From assembly GCF_002204185.1 (NCBI RefSeq), contig NZ_MXPU01000026.1, positions 1-58,718 of the forward strand: 58,718 nt of DNA, in the 5' to 3' direction. Numbering within the stretch: the first letter of the stretch is position 1; every line of letters starts with the position of its first letter. A program made the position numbers and the translations under genes. Below, in pieces: positions 1 through 8,669 of the stretch. The DNA is from Rhizobium esperanzae. Its GTDB lineage: Bacteria; Pseudomonadota; Alphaproteobacteria; Rhizobiales; Rhizobiaceae. The notes beneath the pieces were generated by a model, which saw nothing but the letters and a program-made list of their open reading frames with translations, did not search any database and had not been told where the DNA came from.

Positions 1-1
1 G

Positions 2-1957
2 CTCGATGATGCCTTGTCGGGCAGGGTGATGGATCAGTTCGTCAAGTCGCTTGATCCCGACCGCATGCTCTTCCTGCAGGCCGATATCGACAAGTTCATG
101 GCTGACCGCAGCGAGATCGACGATGCCATCGAGCGGCAGGACCTGAAGATCCCGTTTGCGATCTTCAACGCCTATCAACAGCGCGTCGTCGACCGCATGA
201 CCTATGCGCGCAGCCTGCTCAAGCAGGGCTTCGATTTCAGCGGCAAGGAAGACTATGCGGTGCAGCGCGACAAGGCGCCCTGGCCGCAGTCGGAAGCCGA
301 AAGCAACGATCTCTGGCGCAAGCGCGTCAAGAACGACTGGCTGCGGCTGAAGCTCGGCGGCAAAGACGACGCGGCGATCCGCGAAACGCTCGATAAACGC
401 TATGAAAACACGCTCGAGCGCGCTTACAAGTTCAAGAGCGACGACGTTTTCCAGTCGTTCATGGATGCCTATTCGAACTCGATCGACCCGCACACCGATT
501 ATTTCGGCGCGGCGGCTTCCGCCGACTTCAATGTGTCGATGAAGCTGTCGCTGTTCGGCATCGGCGCGGTGCTGCAGGAGCGCGACGATTACACGACGAT
601 CCGCGAGCTCGTGCCCGGCGGACCGGCGCAGCTCTCCGGCAAGCTCGCCGTCGGCGACCGCATCACCGGCGTCGGCCAGGGCAAGGACGGGCCGATCAAG
701 GAGGTGGTGGGCACGCGCCTCGATGAAGTCGTGCAGATGATCCGCGGCAAAAAAGGTTCGGTGGTGCGGCTCGACATCCTGCCGGCCGATGCCGGGGCAG
801 ACGGCGTGCATCGCGTCGTCAACCTTGTGCGCGACAAGATCAGCCTCGACAAGCAGGCCGCAAGGAAGACAGTTCTGTCGGTGAAGGCGGGCGAGGCCAC
901 GCGCAAGATCGGCATCATCACCCTGCCGGTCTTTTATGAGGATTTCGAAGCCAAGAACAAGGGCGACAGGGATTACAAGAGCGCCAGCCGCGATGTCGCC
1001 AAGCTTCTTGAGGAACTGAATCAGGAAAAGGTCGATGGCGTTCTCATCGATCTGCGCAACAATGGCGGCGGTTCGCTGGATGAGGCGATCGATCTCACCG
1101 GCCTCTTCATCGGCAAGGGCCCGGTCGTTCAGCAGCGCGCCGGCAACGGCAAGATCGAGGTCAAGAGCGCCGACCTGACAACGCCGGCCTGGACAGGTCC
1201 CTTGGGGGTTCTGATCAACCGCGGCTCGGCCTCGGCTTCGGAGATCTTTGCCGCGGCGATCCAGGATTACGGCCGCGGCGTGATCATCGGCGAGCCCAGT
1301 TTCGGCAAGGGCACGGTTCAGACGGTCGTCGATCTCGACCAGGTGGTTCACAACAGCAAACCTGAATTCGGCGAGCTGAAGGTGACGATCGCCCAGTTTT
1401 TCCGGATCAACGGCGGCACGACGCAGCTGCGCGGCGTCACCCCCGATATCAGCCTGCCCGCATTGTCCGATCCCACGAGCTTCGGCGAGACCAGTTATGA
1501 CAATGCCCTGCCGTGGGCGGAGATCAAGCCGGCGAAATACGCGCCGGAAGGCGATGTTACGGCCTTGCTGCCGGCTTTGCAGAGCCGCCACGATGCGCGG
1601 GTCAAGGGCGATCAGGACTTCCAGCGTCTGTTGCAGGACATCGCCGATCTGAAGGCGCAGCGCGAGAAGGGCGTCGTTTCCCTGAACGAAGCCGAACGCC
1701 GCAAGGAAGCGGCGGCCCGGGAAGCTCGGTTCAAGGCTCGCGCCGAAGCCGGCGATGGCGAAGATCTTGCCGGCGACGATGGCCTGCAGGCGGACGAGCG
1801 CAGCCTGACCGCCGATATCGCCATGGAAAATGCCCGCAAAAAGGCCAAGGACGTCCTGCTCGATGAGGCTGCCGCCATTGTCGGGGACGAGGCGGATCTG
1901 CAGGGCGGCGCTGTAGAGGCAGCCACGAAGCAGCCGGGAAAGGCGGAGCAGAAATAG
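2..1957 (+). CDS. prc: Tail-specific (C-terminal processing) protease Prc/CtpA, 5' end outside window
   Basis: Periplasmic serine protease of the S41 family that degrades or trims envelope proteins from their C-termini. The frame is open to base 2 and the first residues already fall inside the Prc N-terminal domain, so the start and signal peptide lie upstream. A PDZ domain spans about 545-800. The catalytic Ser is the middle Ser of the GSASASE segment (codon at 1232); 25 residues on is the Lys of FGKGTVQ, and 11 on is an Asp, which is the spacing of the E. coli Prc Ser/Asp/Lys set. The Lys- and Glu-rich C-terminal tail (about 1600-1950) matches the helical Prc C-terminal region. Family identity is clear; substrates cannot be read from the sequence. 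Confidence 0.93.
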   Translation, partial: LDDALSGRVMDQFVKSLDPDRMLFLQADIDKFMADRSEIDDAIERQDLKIPFAIFNAYQQRVVDRMTYARSLLKQGFDFSGKEDYAVQRDKAPWPQSEAESNDLWRKRVKNDWLRLKLGGKDDAAIRETLDKRYENTLERAYKFKSDDVFQSFMDAYSNSIDPHTDYFGAAASADFNVSMKLSLFGIGAVLQERDDYTTIRELVPGGPAQLSGKLAVGDRITGVGQGKDGPIKEVVGTRLDEVVQMIRGKKGSVVRLDILPADAGADGVHRVVNLVRDKISLDKQAARKTVLSVKAGEATRKIGIITLPVFYEDFEAKNKGDRDYKSASRDVAKLLEELNQEKVDGVLIDLRNNGGGSLDEAIDLTGLFIGKGPVVQQRAGNGKIEVKSADLTTPAWTGPLGVLINRGSASASEIFAAAIQDYGRGVIIGEPSFGKGTVQTVVDLDQVVHNSKPEFGELKVTIAQFFRINGGTTQLRGVTPDISLPALSDPTSFGETSYDNALPWAEIKPAKYAPEGDVTALLPALQSRHDARVKGDQDFQRLLQDIADLKAQREKGVVSLNEAERRKEAAAREARFKARAEAGDGEDLAGDDGLQADERSLTADIAMENARKKAKDVLLDEAAAIVGDEADLQGGAVEAATKQPGKAEQK

Positions 1958-2090
1958 GCGTAACCAGCGCCGCAGTGCGGGTCCGATCGTCGCAATAGGC
2001 TACACCAAGAAGCTTGCGAGCAGGGCCCAGCACATCACTGCACCGTCGGCGTCGAGCTATCGCCAAGCATATCAAGGCTGGGCCGGTTTA

Positions 2091-2471
2091 CTGAGTCCCT
2101 TGCGCCTTGACAGCTTTCGGACGCTGGTCGACAGCAAAATCCTCGGTCCGGTCTTCGTGTCGTCGGGCAAGTTGCCTTTCGAAGATTGGCGACTGGTCAC
2201 CGTGATACCGCGTGCGACCTTTGCCGGTGATATCGATGCAAATACCGAACGAGTGATGTTCATCATTGGCGCCATCGCACTGCTCGCAGCAGTGACTTCG
2301 ATCCTGTTTGCCAGACACTCTTCACTCGACCGCTATCCCGCCTTGCCGGGCAACGCACCTGATCGAGGGGTTCGAACTCGAGGCCGTTGAGCACCGGCAG
2401 CGCCGGAGTTCCTATGTCGACGGCACGGCGAGAGCTTCGAGGGTGCTTGGTGCCCGGCTGTTGCTATAGTG
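2091..2471 (+). pseudogene. Decayed sensor/cyclase fragment (extracellular sensor end plus TM segment)
   Basis: One frame gives a soluble stretch containing LPFEDWRLVTVIPRATF, typical of the end of a Cache-type sensor domain, followed by a transmembrane segment (MFIIGAIALLAAVTSILFA). About 50 bases further on the HAMP-like continuation (THLIEGFELEAVEHRQRRSS) sits in another frame and soon meets a stop. This is a frameshifted relic of a membrane receptor, perhaps a cyclase or chemoreceptor, with no output domain left. The frame upstream of 2091 is open but not recognisable. The frameshift is seen directly; the parent family is inferred. Confidence 0.5.
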
Positions 2472-2559
2472 TTCACTTTTAGGCGAAAAAGATCGCATCT
2501 ATCGATCGGAACTCTGGGTCAGGCTGCTCTCGTCCAGCATGAGCGCTTCGATACAGCAT

Positions 2560-2943
2560 TTAGTTTCGCGCGTTGTCGGGGGCGTGCAGTGAAGCGCCCG
2601 CCTTTTCGGCCGCTGCCCGCAGACGCTTGTCTCTGGTCCATAAGGCCGCTCGTTGATCGAGGAGAACGGAGGCCATCAAGTGGGCATCCGTGTAGCCAAT
2701 GCCCATACTGAAAATGGCGTGGCGATCAATCATCATCATGACTTCGTCGTGCGTCGCAACGAGCGCTTCGCGCTGAGCCGCCAGGAAAGCTATGACGCTG
2801 CTACGATCCCGAAGGCTGCCGAGTGCGAGCTCTCCGATAACGGCCGGGTGGCATAAGAGACGATCGTCCTCAATAATCCTACGCAGCTCTGAATCGGCAT
2901 GCCGGAAATGATCGATCCAGATGGAAGTGTCGGCAAGTATCAC
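2560..2943 (-). CDS. vapC: VapC-type PIN-domain toxin (RNase)
   Basis: A 127-residue PIN-domain protein. The N-terminal motif ILADTSIWIDHF supplies the first conserved Asp, a Glu follows in AVIGELALG, and the C-terminal acidic residues lie in GYTDAHLMAS and LWTRDKRL, giving the usual metal-binding set of a VapC ribonuclease. Its start codon overlaps the last codon of the upstream vapB by four bases, the common coupling of antitoxin and toxin. Toxins of this family cleave tRNA or rRNA; the target here cannot be read from the sequence. Confidence 0.9.
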   Translation of the reverse strand: MILADTSIWIDHFRHADSELRRIIEDDRLLCHPAVIGELALGSLRDRSSVIAFLAAQREALVATHDEVMMMIDRHAIFSMGIGYTDAHLMASVLLDQRAALWTRDKRLRAAAEKAGASLHAPDNARN

Positions 2944-3140
2944 TTGGCGGCTGTGCTCCGGCGGCGCGGGGCTGCCTCCGCATCCGGCATAGTTCCGCCG
3001 AGAGCGATGAGGCGTTTTCCCGACTCCACACGAACAAGCGTCTCCAACGCTTGGCGGACCAGGGCGGCGGTTTCTTTCGTGCCGGTTAGGGACCGAGCCC
3101 TTTCCATTAGGGTGTCGTCGAGATTGATAGTCGACCGCAT
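2940..3140 (-). CDS. vapB: VapB-type antitoxin
   Basis: A 66-residue antitoxin. The N-terminus MRSTINLDDTLMERARSLTG forms a beta strand and helix of the ribbon-helix-helix type typical of VapB, followed by a helix (ETAALVRQALETLVRVES) and a charged tail that would bind the PIN toxin encoded immediately downstream. It is the first gene of a two-gene operon. An imperfect palindrome lies just upstream (3157-3178) and is a likely site of autorepression by the toxin-antitoxin complex. It belongs to the DUF2191-like VapB group. Confidence 0.88.
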   Translation of the reverse strand: MRSTINLDDTLMERARSLTGTKETAALVRQALETLVRVESGKRLIALGGTMPDAEAAPRRRSTAAK

Positions 3141-3156
3141 CGTTTGGTTCCTGATT

Positions 3157-3178
3157 ATGGTGTTATGGATAGCACCAT
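3157..3178. promoter_or_regulatory. Candidate VapB operator (imperfect palindrome)
   Basis: A 22-base sequence with outer arms ATGGTG and CACCAT and inner TAT/ATA pairing; 18 of 22 positions are self-complementary. It starts 17 bases upstream of the vapB start codon, where RHH antitoxins commonly bind their own promoter. Symmetry is seen; function is inferred. Confidence 0.55.
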
Positions 3179-3477
3179 TTGGTGATGAAATCTACGCCTC
3201 GTTCTCCACTCCAATACGTCGGACGTCGGATGAGGCGCGGTCGTCGCCCGGCGAGGCAGCCCTCGATCACCCGAGGGCAACAGTTAGCGGGTAGTCCTGC
3301 ATTTGTATAAGCCTCGGTAATGGTTCAGATTTACTGTGGGTTGACGCTCGACGATACATTTTTTGGGAGCCCTCCAATTGCCTTGGAAGTGACCAAACTT
3401 GCTTTTTTACAGTCGCAGGAATACTTTTATTCGGTCGGTCAATAAATCGTCCAACCAGTATTATCTGCGGTGGAGCT
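3179..3477. other. Intergenic region upstream of the caspase gene
   Basis: About 300 bases with no convincing ORF or hairpin. The last 120 bases are clearly AT-richer than the surroundings and presumably hold the promoter of the gene at 3478; a GGTGGAG ribosome-binding site sits just before its ATG. No promoter hexamers are assigned with confidence. Confidence 0.4.
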
Positions 3478-6066
3478 ATGCCCGAGTTTCACGGAACGAA
3501 CCGCCTTGCGGCTATACTGCTGATCTTCCTGACAGCATTGGTCTTCCTCGGGCTTGAACGACCCGCTGTCTCCGCATCCGGGGATCAGGATGGCCGGCGG
3601 GTTGCATTGATCGTCGGCAATTCCGTCTATAAGACGCTGCCCTCATTGCCCAATCCTGCAAACGACGTCCAGGAAGTCGCGAACACGCTGCGCAGGGCCG
3701 GTTTCGACGTGACGATCGGCATCAATGTCGACCGCATCGGCCTCGAGAATACGGTGCGCAGCTTCCTGCGGTCAGCCCATAATGCGGAGGCGGGCCTCAT
3801 CTATTATTCCGGCCACGGCATCCAGGTCGGCGGACAGAATTTCCTCGTGCCGGTCGATGCGACGCTGGAAACGCCCTATGATGTCGAGACGCAGACCATG
3901 CCGCTCGACCTGATCCTGAACCATCTCAAGCAGAATTCGCGCGTACAGCTGATCTTTCTCGATGCCTGCCGCAACAACCCGTTCAATGCGCAGAAATTCT
4001 GGATGGCGGAAAAGCTGGAACAAGTCGGCGCGACGCGCGGCCTGGCGCGCATCGACAGCGATCTCGGCAGCCTGATCGCCTTCTCGACGGAGCCGGGCCA
4101 GGTGGCGCTCGATGGCGAGGGGGCGCTGAGCCCCTATTCCGAATCCTTCATCAAGCGCGCCAGCGAGCCGAACAAGGAAATCCGCCAGGTCCTGACCGAT
4201 GTGCGCCGCGATGTGATCGCCATGACCAATGGCAAGCAGGTCCCCTGGGAAAATTCCTCGCTGATGGACAGCTTCTATTTCATCCCGGCCCCGCCGCCGC
4301 CGAGCGTCGAACCGATGCAGCAGGTGAGCGTACCGGAGGGGGCCGCCGCGACCAGGCTGCCGATCGCCCCGCCGCATGACGAAACCGGCGCCGCACTGCT
4401 CGTCACCCTGAACCAGCTTCCCCAGACCGGCAAGCTCAGTTTCGACGGCAGGCCGGTGGAGCAGGGCGCCAAGCTGCCGGCCGCGGCGCTGACGGCGCTG
4501 AGTTATGATTCATCGGGCGTTGCCGCCGGAACGGTCGGGCTGATCGGCTATACGGTCAGCGATCCCTATGGCCAGGCGACGCAGGGCGTCGTCGCCATCA
4601 CCGTTTCGGCCGATGCCGGCGCCAAGCTCGCCCAACTCGAACAGCAAAAGCAGGCGCGGCTTGCCGACGCCGGCGCCTATCTGAAATCGCTGCCGCGCGA
4701 GGTCGACACGACGATCGGCGTCGGTCCCGTCGAAGCCCATCTGCCTGAAGTCCCCGCATCGGTCGCGGAGATGACCTTCAAGGTCGCGGCCCTGCCCGAC
4801 AAGGGCACGCTGCGCGCCGGCGACCGGGTGATCGGGCCCGGCCACGTGCTCGAAGCAGCCGATATTCCGGCCCTTTCCTACGAGCCGCAGATCGGTACCG
4901 AAAACCAGCCTTTCGCGCTGACGCTGCAGGCCGCCAACGACGACCTGCAGCCCGCCACCATCACCTTCAAACCGACGCTCGACGCCTGCGATACCGAAGC
5001 CGCCGCCCCCCTCGACCTGCAGGGTGTGACGGCGGGCAAGCTGCCGAATGAAATCGATCCTGCCGTCGCGCTCTCTGCTTGCGAGGATGCGGTGAAGACC
5101 TATCCCAGCGTTGCCCGCTTCGTTTATCAGCTCGGTCGCGCCCAGCTTGCCAACCGCGACGCCAAGACGGCCTTTGCGACGATCAAGAAGGCGATGGATG
5201 CCGGCCATGTCAGGGCAATTTCCGAACTCGCCTCGCTCTATCTCGTCGGCGCGTCCGTCCCGGCAAATCTCGGCGAATCCAGCGAGATCGCCGCGATCGG
5301 CGCGAAGAAGGGCGATCCCTACGCGCTCTATGCCTATGGCAAAAGCCTGTTTTATGGCCGCGGTGTGAAAGCCGACACCGAGGAAGGCCTGAAGCTTATG
5401 CTCCGGGCAGCCGACCTCGGCCACACCTATGCAATGAACGAACTTGGCTACATCTTCTCGAACGGCGTCAACATCCCGGCCGACATGGAACGCGGCATTC
5501 GCTTTTACGAGTCGGGTCTCAAAAGAGACGACATCTATTCGATGAACAGCCTCGGGATGATTTATCGCGCCGGCAAAGGCGTGCCGCAGGACCTCGAGAA
5601 GGCCCTGGCGCTTTTCAAAAAGGCAGCGGATGGCGGCCAGCCTTATGCCCCGCGCAACATCGGCCTTATGTACAGAGACGGTCAAGGGGTGCCTAAGGAC
5701 GAGGCTGCAGCCCTCTCCTGGCTGGAAATGGGCGCCGAGCGCGGCGACTATTGGAGCGCGTTCGAACGGGCCAAGATGGCCAAGGGCGACGGTTCAGATG
5801 CGGAAAACCTCGTGACCGCTGCTCACTATTTCGCTCTTGCAAGCGCACTCAACAGGCCCGGAACCGGCGATCCCAAAAAGCAGTCGGACAAGGAACTCGC
5901 ATCCTTGGCCGAGCCTGCCAAAAAGAAGGCCGCAGAGGCGTTTTCGGCGGAATTGACTGCGCAGGAACTGAAGGCTCTGCCGAAGACGAAGTCGCTCAAC
6001 GAGAGGCTGACGCTTCTTGCGAAGGCGACGTGGGCAAAGCGAAATCCGCGATATGATCTTTTTTAA
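3478..6066 (+). CDS. Secreted caspase-like (C14) protein with cadherin/CSPG-like repeats and Sel1 repeats
   Basis: An 862-residue protein with an N-terminal hydrophobic signal segment (about 12-28). The caspase-like domain (about 40-265) begins RRVALIVGNSVY and has both catalytic residues: His113 in YYSGHG and Cys164 in LDACRNNPF. Two divergent repeats of about 80 residues follow (about 305-376 and 415-499; pattern LP..G.L..G..V......I..LSY.P) and resemble CSPG/cadherin-like beta domains. Sel1/TPR-like repeats run from about 605 to 785. Sel1 repeats and the beta repeats are probably protein-binding parts. A GGTGGAG site precedes the ATG. The S74-type lipoprotein gene follows after 23 bases and is probably co-transcribed. 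Substrate unknown. Confidence 0.88.
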   Translation: MPEFHGTNRLAAILLIFLTALVFLGLERPAVSASGDQDGRRVALIVGNSVYKTLPSLPNPANDVQEVANTLRRAGFDVTIGINVDRIGLENTVRSFLRSAHNAEAGLIYYSGHGIQVGGQNFLVPVDATLETPYDVETQTMPLDLILNHLKQNSRVQLIFLDACRNNPFNAQKFWMAEKLEQVGATRGLARIDSDLGSLIAFSTEPGQVALDGEGALSPYSESFIKRASEPNKEIRQVLTDVRRDVIAMTNGKQVPWENSSLMDSFYFIPAPPPPSVEPMQQVSVPEGAAATRLPIAPPHDETGAALLVTLNQLPQTGKLSFDGRPVEQGAKLPAAALTALSYDSSGVAAGTVGLIGYTVSDPYGQATQGVVAITVSADAGAKLAQLEQQKQARLADAGAYLKSLPREVDTTIGVGPVEAHLPEVPASVAEMTFKVAALPDKGTLRAGDRVIGPGHVLEAADIPALSYEPQIGTENQPFALTLQAANDDLQPATITFKPTLDACDTEAAAPLDLQGVTAGKLPNEIDPAVALSACEDAVKTYPSVARFVYQLGRAQLANRDAKTAFATIKKAMDAGHVRAISELASLYLVGASVPANLGESSEIAAIGAKKGDPYALYAYGKSLFYGRGVKADTEEGLKLMLRAADLGHTYAMNELGYIFSNGVNIPADMERGIRFYESGLKRDDIYSMNSLGMIYRAGKGVPQDLEKALALFKKAADGGQPYAPRNIGLMYRDGQGVPKDEAAALSWLEMGAERGDYWSAFERAKMAKGDGSDAENLVTAAHYFALASALNRPGTGDPKKQSDKELASLAEPAKKKAAEAFSAELTAQELKALPKTKSLNERLTLLAKATWAKRNPRYDLF

Positions 6067-6089
6067 ACGGTGTTCCGGGGGCGCCTGAC

Positions 6090-6752
6090 ATGACCAGCAA
6101 AGTCTTCATTCGTGTACTCCTCTGCTCGACCTTCATCGCCGGCTCCGGCGTCATGCTGCAGGGCTGCATCTTCGACCCCGGCGGCAAGACGCTCTTTGCC
6201 AATCAGGAGCCGGCACAGCCGACCCGCAAAAAGACGCCGACCGTGAAAAGGGTTGTCGCCAAGAGCAACGACCAGGAGTCGACTTTTGCTCGATCGGACA
6301 AGGGTTCCGGCGGCTCAAGCAGCTCATCCGGAATGGGCGGCGGCTCCGACAGTGGTTCCGGCAGTGACTCCGGCGGCAGCGATCCTGGGGGCGGCGATCC
6401 TGGTTGGTCGGATCGGCGTCTAAAGACGGATATTCGTCGCCTCGGCACGTCCCCTGCCGGCATCCCGATCTATGCATTCCGCTACATCTGGGGCGGCCCG
6501 CTCTTTGTCGGCACGATGGCGCAGGATCTTCTGCTGATCAGGCCGGATGTCCTGTCTCAGGATGCAACCGGATACTACACGGTGGACTATGCCAAGCTCG
6601 ATATCAGAATGATCTCGATACCGGACGAGCTTTCGCTGGCTTCACTGGCGACAGGCGCTGCAGTCGCGGCGCTTTCGGTCGATGCTGCAAAGGCGCAGCC
6701 CGCGATCGGACTTCCCGATTTCGTCTTGCAAGATGTTCAGTTGGCAATCTGA
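6090..6752 (+). CDS. Lipoprotein with S74-type (endosialidase chaperone-like) domain
   Basis: A 220-residue predicted lipoprotein. The signal peptide ends in a lipobox (VMLQGC; Cys at about residue 26), so it should be lipid-anchored. A basic stretch and a long Gly/Ser linker (about 70-105) lead to WSDRRLKTDIRRLG, the hallmark start of Peptidase_S74 domains, followed by AFRYIWGGPLFVGTMAQDLL (usual pattern: Y.W......G..AQ.V). In phage tail spikes this domain trimerises, folds the fibre and cleaves itself off after the N-terminal fibre. Here there is no fibre before it, only a linker, so its use as an oligomerisation or assembly domain is inferred. It follows the caspase-like gene closely. Confidence 0.75.
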   Translation: MTSKVFIRVLLCSTFIAGSGVMLQGCIFDPGGKTLFANQEPAQPTRKKTPTVKRVVAKSNDQESTFARSDKGSGGSSSSSGMGGGSDSGSGSDSGGSDPGGGDPGWSDRRLKTDIRRLGTSPAGIPIYAFRYIWGGPLFVGTMAQDLLLIRPDVLSQDATGYYTVDYAKLDIRMISIPDELSLASLATGAAVAALSVDAAKAQPAIGLPDFVLQDVQLAI

Positions 6753-6815
6753 TCCAGACGCCCGTGCTGGCGCAACGCTTGTTTACGCCCAGCCGAAGCC
6801 CCCTGATCCCCGGCC

Positions 6816-8420
6816 TCAGCCATCCAACCCCTTGAAGCGCACCGGCTGATAGCCGCGCAGCAGCAGGCTGCCGAGCGAATAGGTGTTGCGGCAGACGCGG
6901 CCCTTGCAGGCGTTGGGCGTCGCCTCCATCACCTCCACCTTGCGGTCGTCGGTGAAGCGCATGAACAGCATCACATGTGACCCCGGCCGGTTCAGTGCGT
7001 CTCCCGGCTGCAGCGACCATGGATCGGCAAGCCGCCGGGTAATGCTCGGGATCGCCCGCGTCGAGACATGCATCTTCAGCCCCCAGGCTTCGCTGACGAA
7101 GCCGGAGCAGTCAACGCCGAGAATATTGGTTTGCGGCGCGCTCTTGGTGCAGACATTGCCGGCCGTCTGGCCGTCGATGACCCCATTGGTGAAATCCTCG
7201 AGCGGCGTCTTGCAGCCCCAGCAATAGGGCACGCCCTTCACCGTCTGGCCGCGTTTGCCGATCAGGTAGAATGGCCGGCGCAGCCGGTTCATGTTGACGC
7301 AAGCCGGCCCCGGATCCTTGCCATAGGCCGCCGGCGTCACCAGCCAGTTCAGCGTCTCGAAGCCGATCGCCCGCTCGATGACGTCGCCGCGCGATTTCGG
7401 CAGGATCGCCACCTTCGGCAACTTTCCGGGTTTGGCCGCAATCGCCGGCTTGGCCGGCTTGGCAACGGCGAGCTTGCGGCCGGGCGCGCGCCCCTCGAGT
7501 TTCAGCACCTGCGCCCGGCTCTCCCCAGAGCGGAGAAAAAGCACGTCACCGCGCGGGCCGATCGCCACGAACCGCCTGGAAAAGACCGTGTCGGCTTCGA
7601 TCGGCAGATCATAGACGCGCTCCAGCATGCCATTCGGCGTGAAGCGCACCACCAGCATGCCCGTCCGTTCCGGCCGCTCGGCGGGCAAGAGTTCGACCAG
7701 CGCATAGGGTCTGCCCGTGGTGTCGATGTCGAGCAATTCGACGGTGCCGATGCGGTCTTCCCCGGTGAGCTGGAGGGAGAGGAAGTTCTCCTCCGAGCTC
7801 GCGCGCCGCAACAGGATTTCCGCCTTGTCGTTTGCCGCCGAAACTTCTGCAACGATATCGCCGAGCCCGCGGCTCGGCACGTATTGAACAACAGGCGGGC
7901 GGGTTTGCGGCCGGCTGGTGCTGCGGCCGATCTCGTCGACGATGCTGTTCAGCGGCCCCGGCGGCAGCGAACCCATCGAGGCGAAGACCGAGCGGGTGTA
8001 GTCGTCGGCATCGCCGCCGTCGATGGCGCGCAGGGTCTGCGAGCGGCCATCGGCGCCGGGGGAGCGCTCGAGCGGCACGATGCCATCGGACCAGAGGTAG
8101 AGCTCGTTGTGGACGACGGCGAGATCCTCCGGCGCCGTATTCTCCGGCAGCGGCAGGATCTCGGGATCGGCCTGCGAGCGTTCGCCGTCGACGGCGAGCA
8201 CGCGGCCGTTGTTCTGGTCGAGGATGTAGACGGTGCCGTCGTCGCCGACGGTGATCGCCGCCGGCCCGGAGGCCTCGACCTCCTCATTGGCGGAAATGAT
8301 GCCGACCGAACGGGCGCCGTCGCCGCTCGGCAGCTCGATCATGAGAGTGTCTTTTGCGAGGACAGGCCAGGCGATTGCAATCGCCGCGGCCATCAGAATA
8401 TGCGAGCTGAAACTGCGCAT
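6816..8420 (-). CDS. Secreted beta-propeller-like protein with C-terminal NlpC/P60-like domain
   Basis: The start at 8420 is chosen because it gives a proper signal peptide (MRSFSSHILMAAAIAIAWPVLA); the frame is open to 8639, and an ATG at 8456 is an alternative. The mature N-terminal half has repeated strands of the SGL/NHL propeller kind (VGDDGTVYILDQNNGRVLAV). The C-terminal part has a Cys in LGVDCSGFVSEAW and a His in RPGSHVMLFMRF, spaced as in the Cys/His pair of NlpC/P60 peptidoglycan endopeptidases or amidases. It probably acts in the periplasm on peptidoglycan or a related substrate. It converges with the lipoprotein gene and diverges from 8670. Confidence 0.72.
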   Translation of the reverse strand: MRSFSSHILMAAAIAIAWPVLAKDTLMIELPSGDGARSVGIISANEEVEASGPAAITVGDDGTVYILDQNNGRVLAVDGERSQADPEILPLPENTAPEDLAVVHNELYLWSDGIVPLERSPGADGRSQTLRAIDGGDADDYTRSVFASMGSLPPGPLNSIVDEIGRSTSRPQTRPPVVQYVPSRGLGDIVAEVSAANDKAEILLRRASSEENFLSLQLTGEDRIGTVELLDIDTTGRPYALVELLPAERPERTGMLVVRFTPNGMLERVYDLPIEADTVFSRRFVAIGPRGDVLFLRSGESRAQVLKLEGRAPGRKLAVAKPAKPAIAAKPGKLPKVAILPKSRGDVIERAIGFETLNWLVTPAAYGKDPGPACVNMNRLRRPFYLIGKRGQTVKGVPYCWGCKTPLEDFTNGVIDGQTAGNVCTKSAPQTNILGVDCSGFVSEAWGLKMHVSTRAIPSITRRLADPWSLQPGDALNRPGSHVMLFMRFTDDRKVEVMEATPNACKGRVCRNTYSLGSLLLRGYQPVRFKGLDG

Positions 8421-8500
8421 TGCCGTGAACCCCGAAACAGGATCATCTTGGGCCATGCGGGCCCCAATCTGAAGCCTGTTCACAATTAAAGAGTGAGAGA

Positions 8501-8540
8501 ATGATGTCGTCCGAAAACCGTTCACGTTTTTCGGCATCAT
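8501..8540. repeat. Rhizobial palindromic intergenic repeat
   Basis: Outer arms ATGATG/CATCAT and inner arms CCGAAAAC/GTTTTTCGG around a short loop. I recognise this as the common Rhizobium intergenic element built around CCGAAAA and TTTTCGG. It lies between two divergent genes and can form a hairpin in either transcript. Confidence 0.7.
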
Positions 8541-8669
8541 GCCCCAAGTCCTTAAAATGTTAGGATAGAAGCGGCTCGTCAGCAAGGCGTTGCTTTCCAA
8601 ACGATTTGGAGATCGGCGTCGGCGATAGTACAACTTCATCGTCTTGAAGTTTTAGTGGCAGGGAAGCCT

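Noticed and set aside
4510..5685. 391-codon open frame on the minus strand
   Set aside because: It is antisense to the caspase/Sel1 gene, has His/Gly/Asp-rich composition typical of antisense GC-rich frames and no domain; a shadow.
7068..8489. 473-codon open frame on the plus strand
   Set aside because: Antisense to the NlpC/P60-like gene, whose signal peptide and catalytic motifs are clear; composition is Arg/His/Ala-rich as in shadows.
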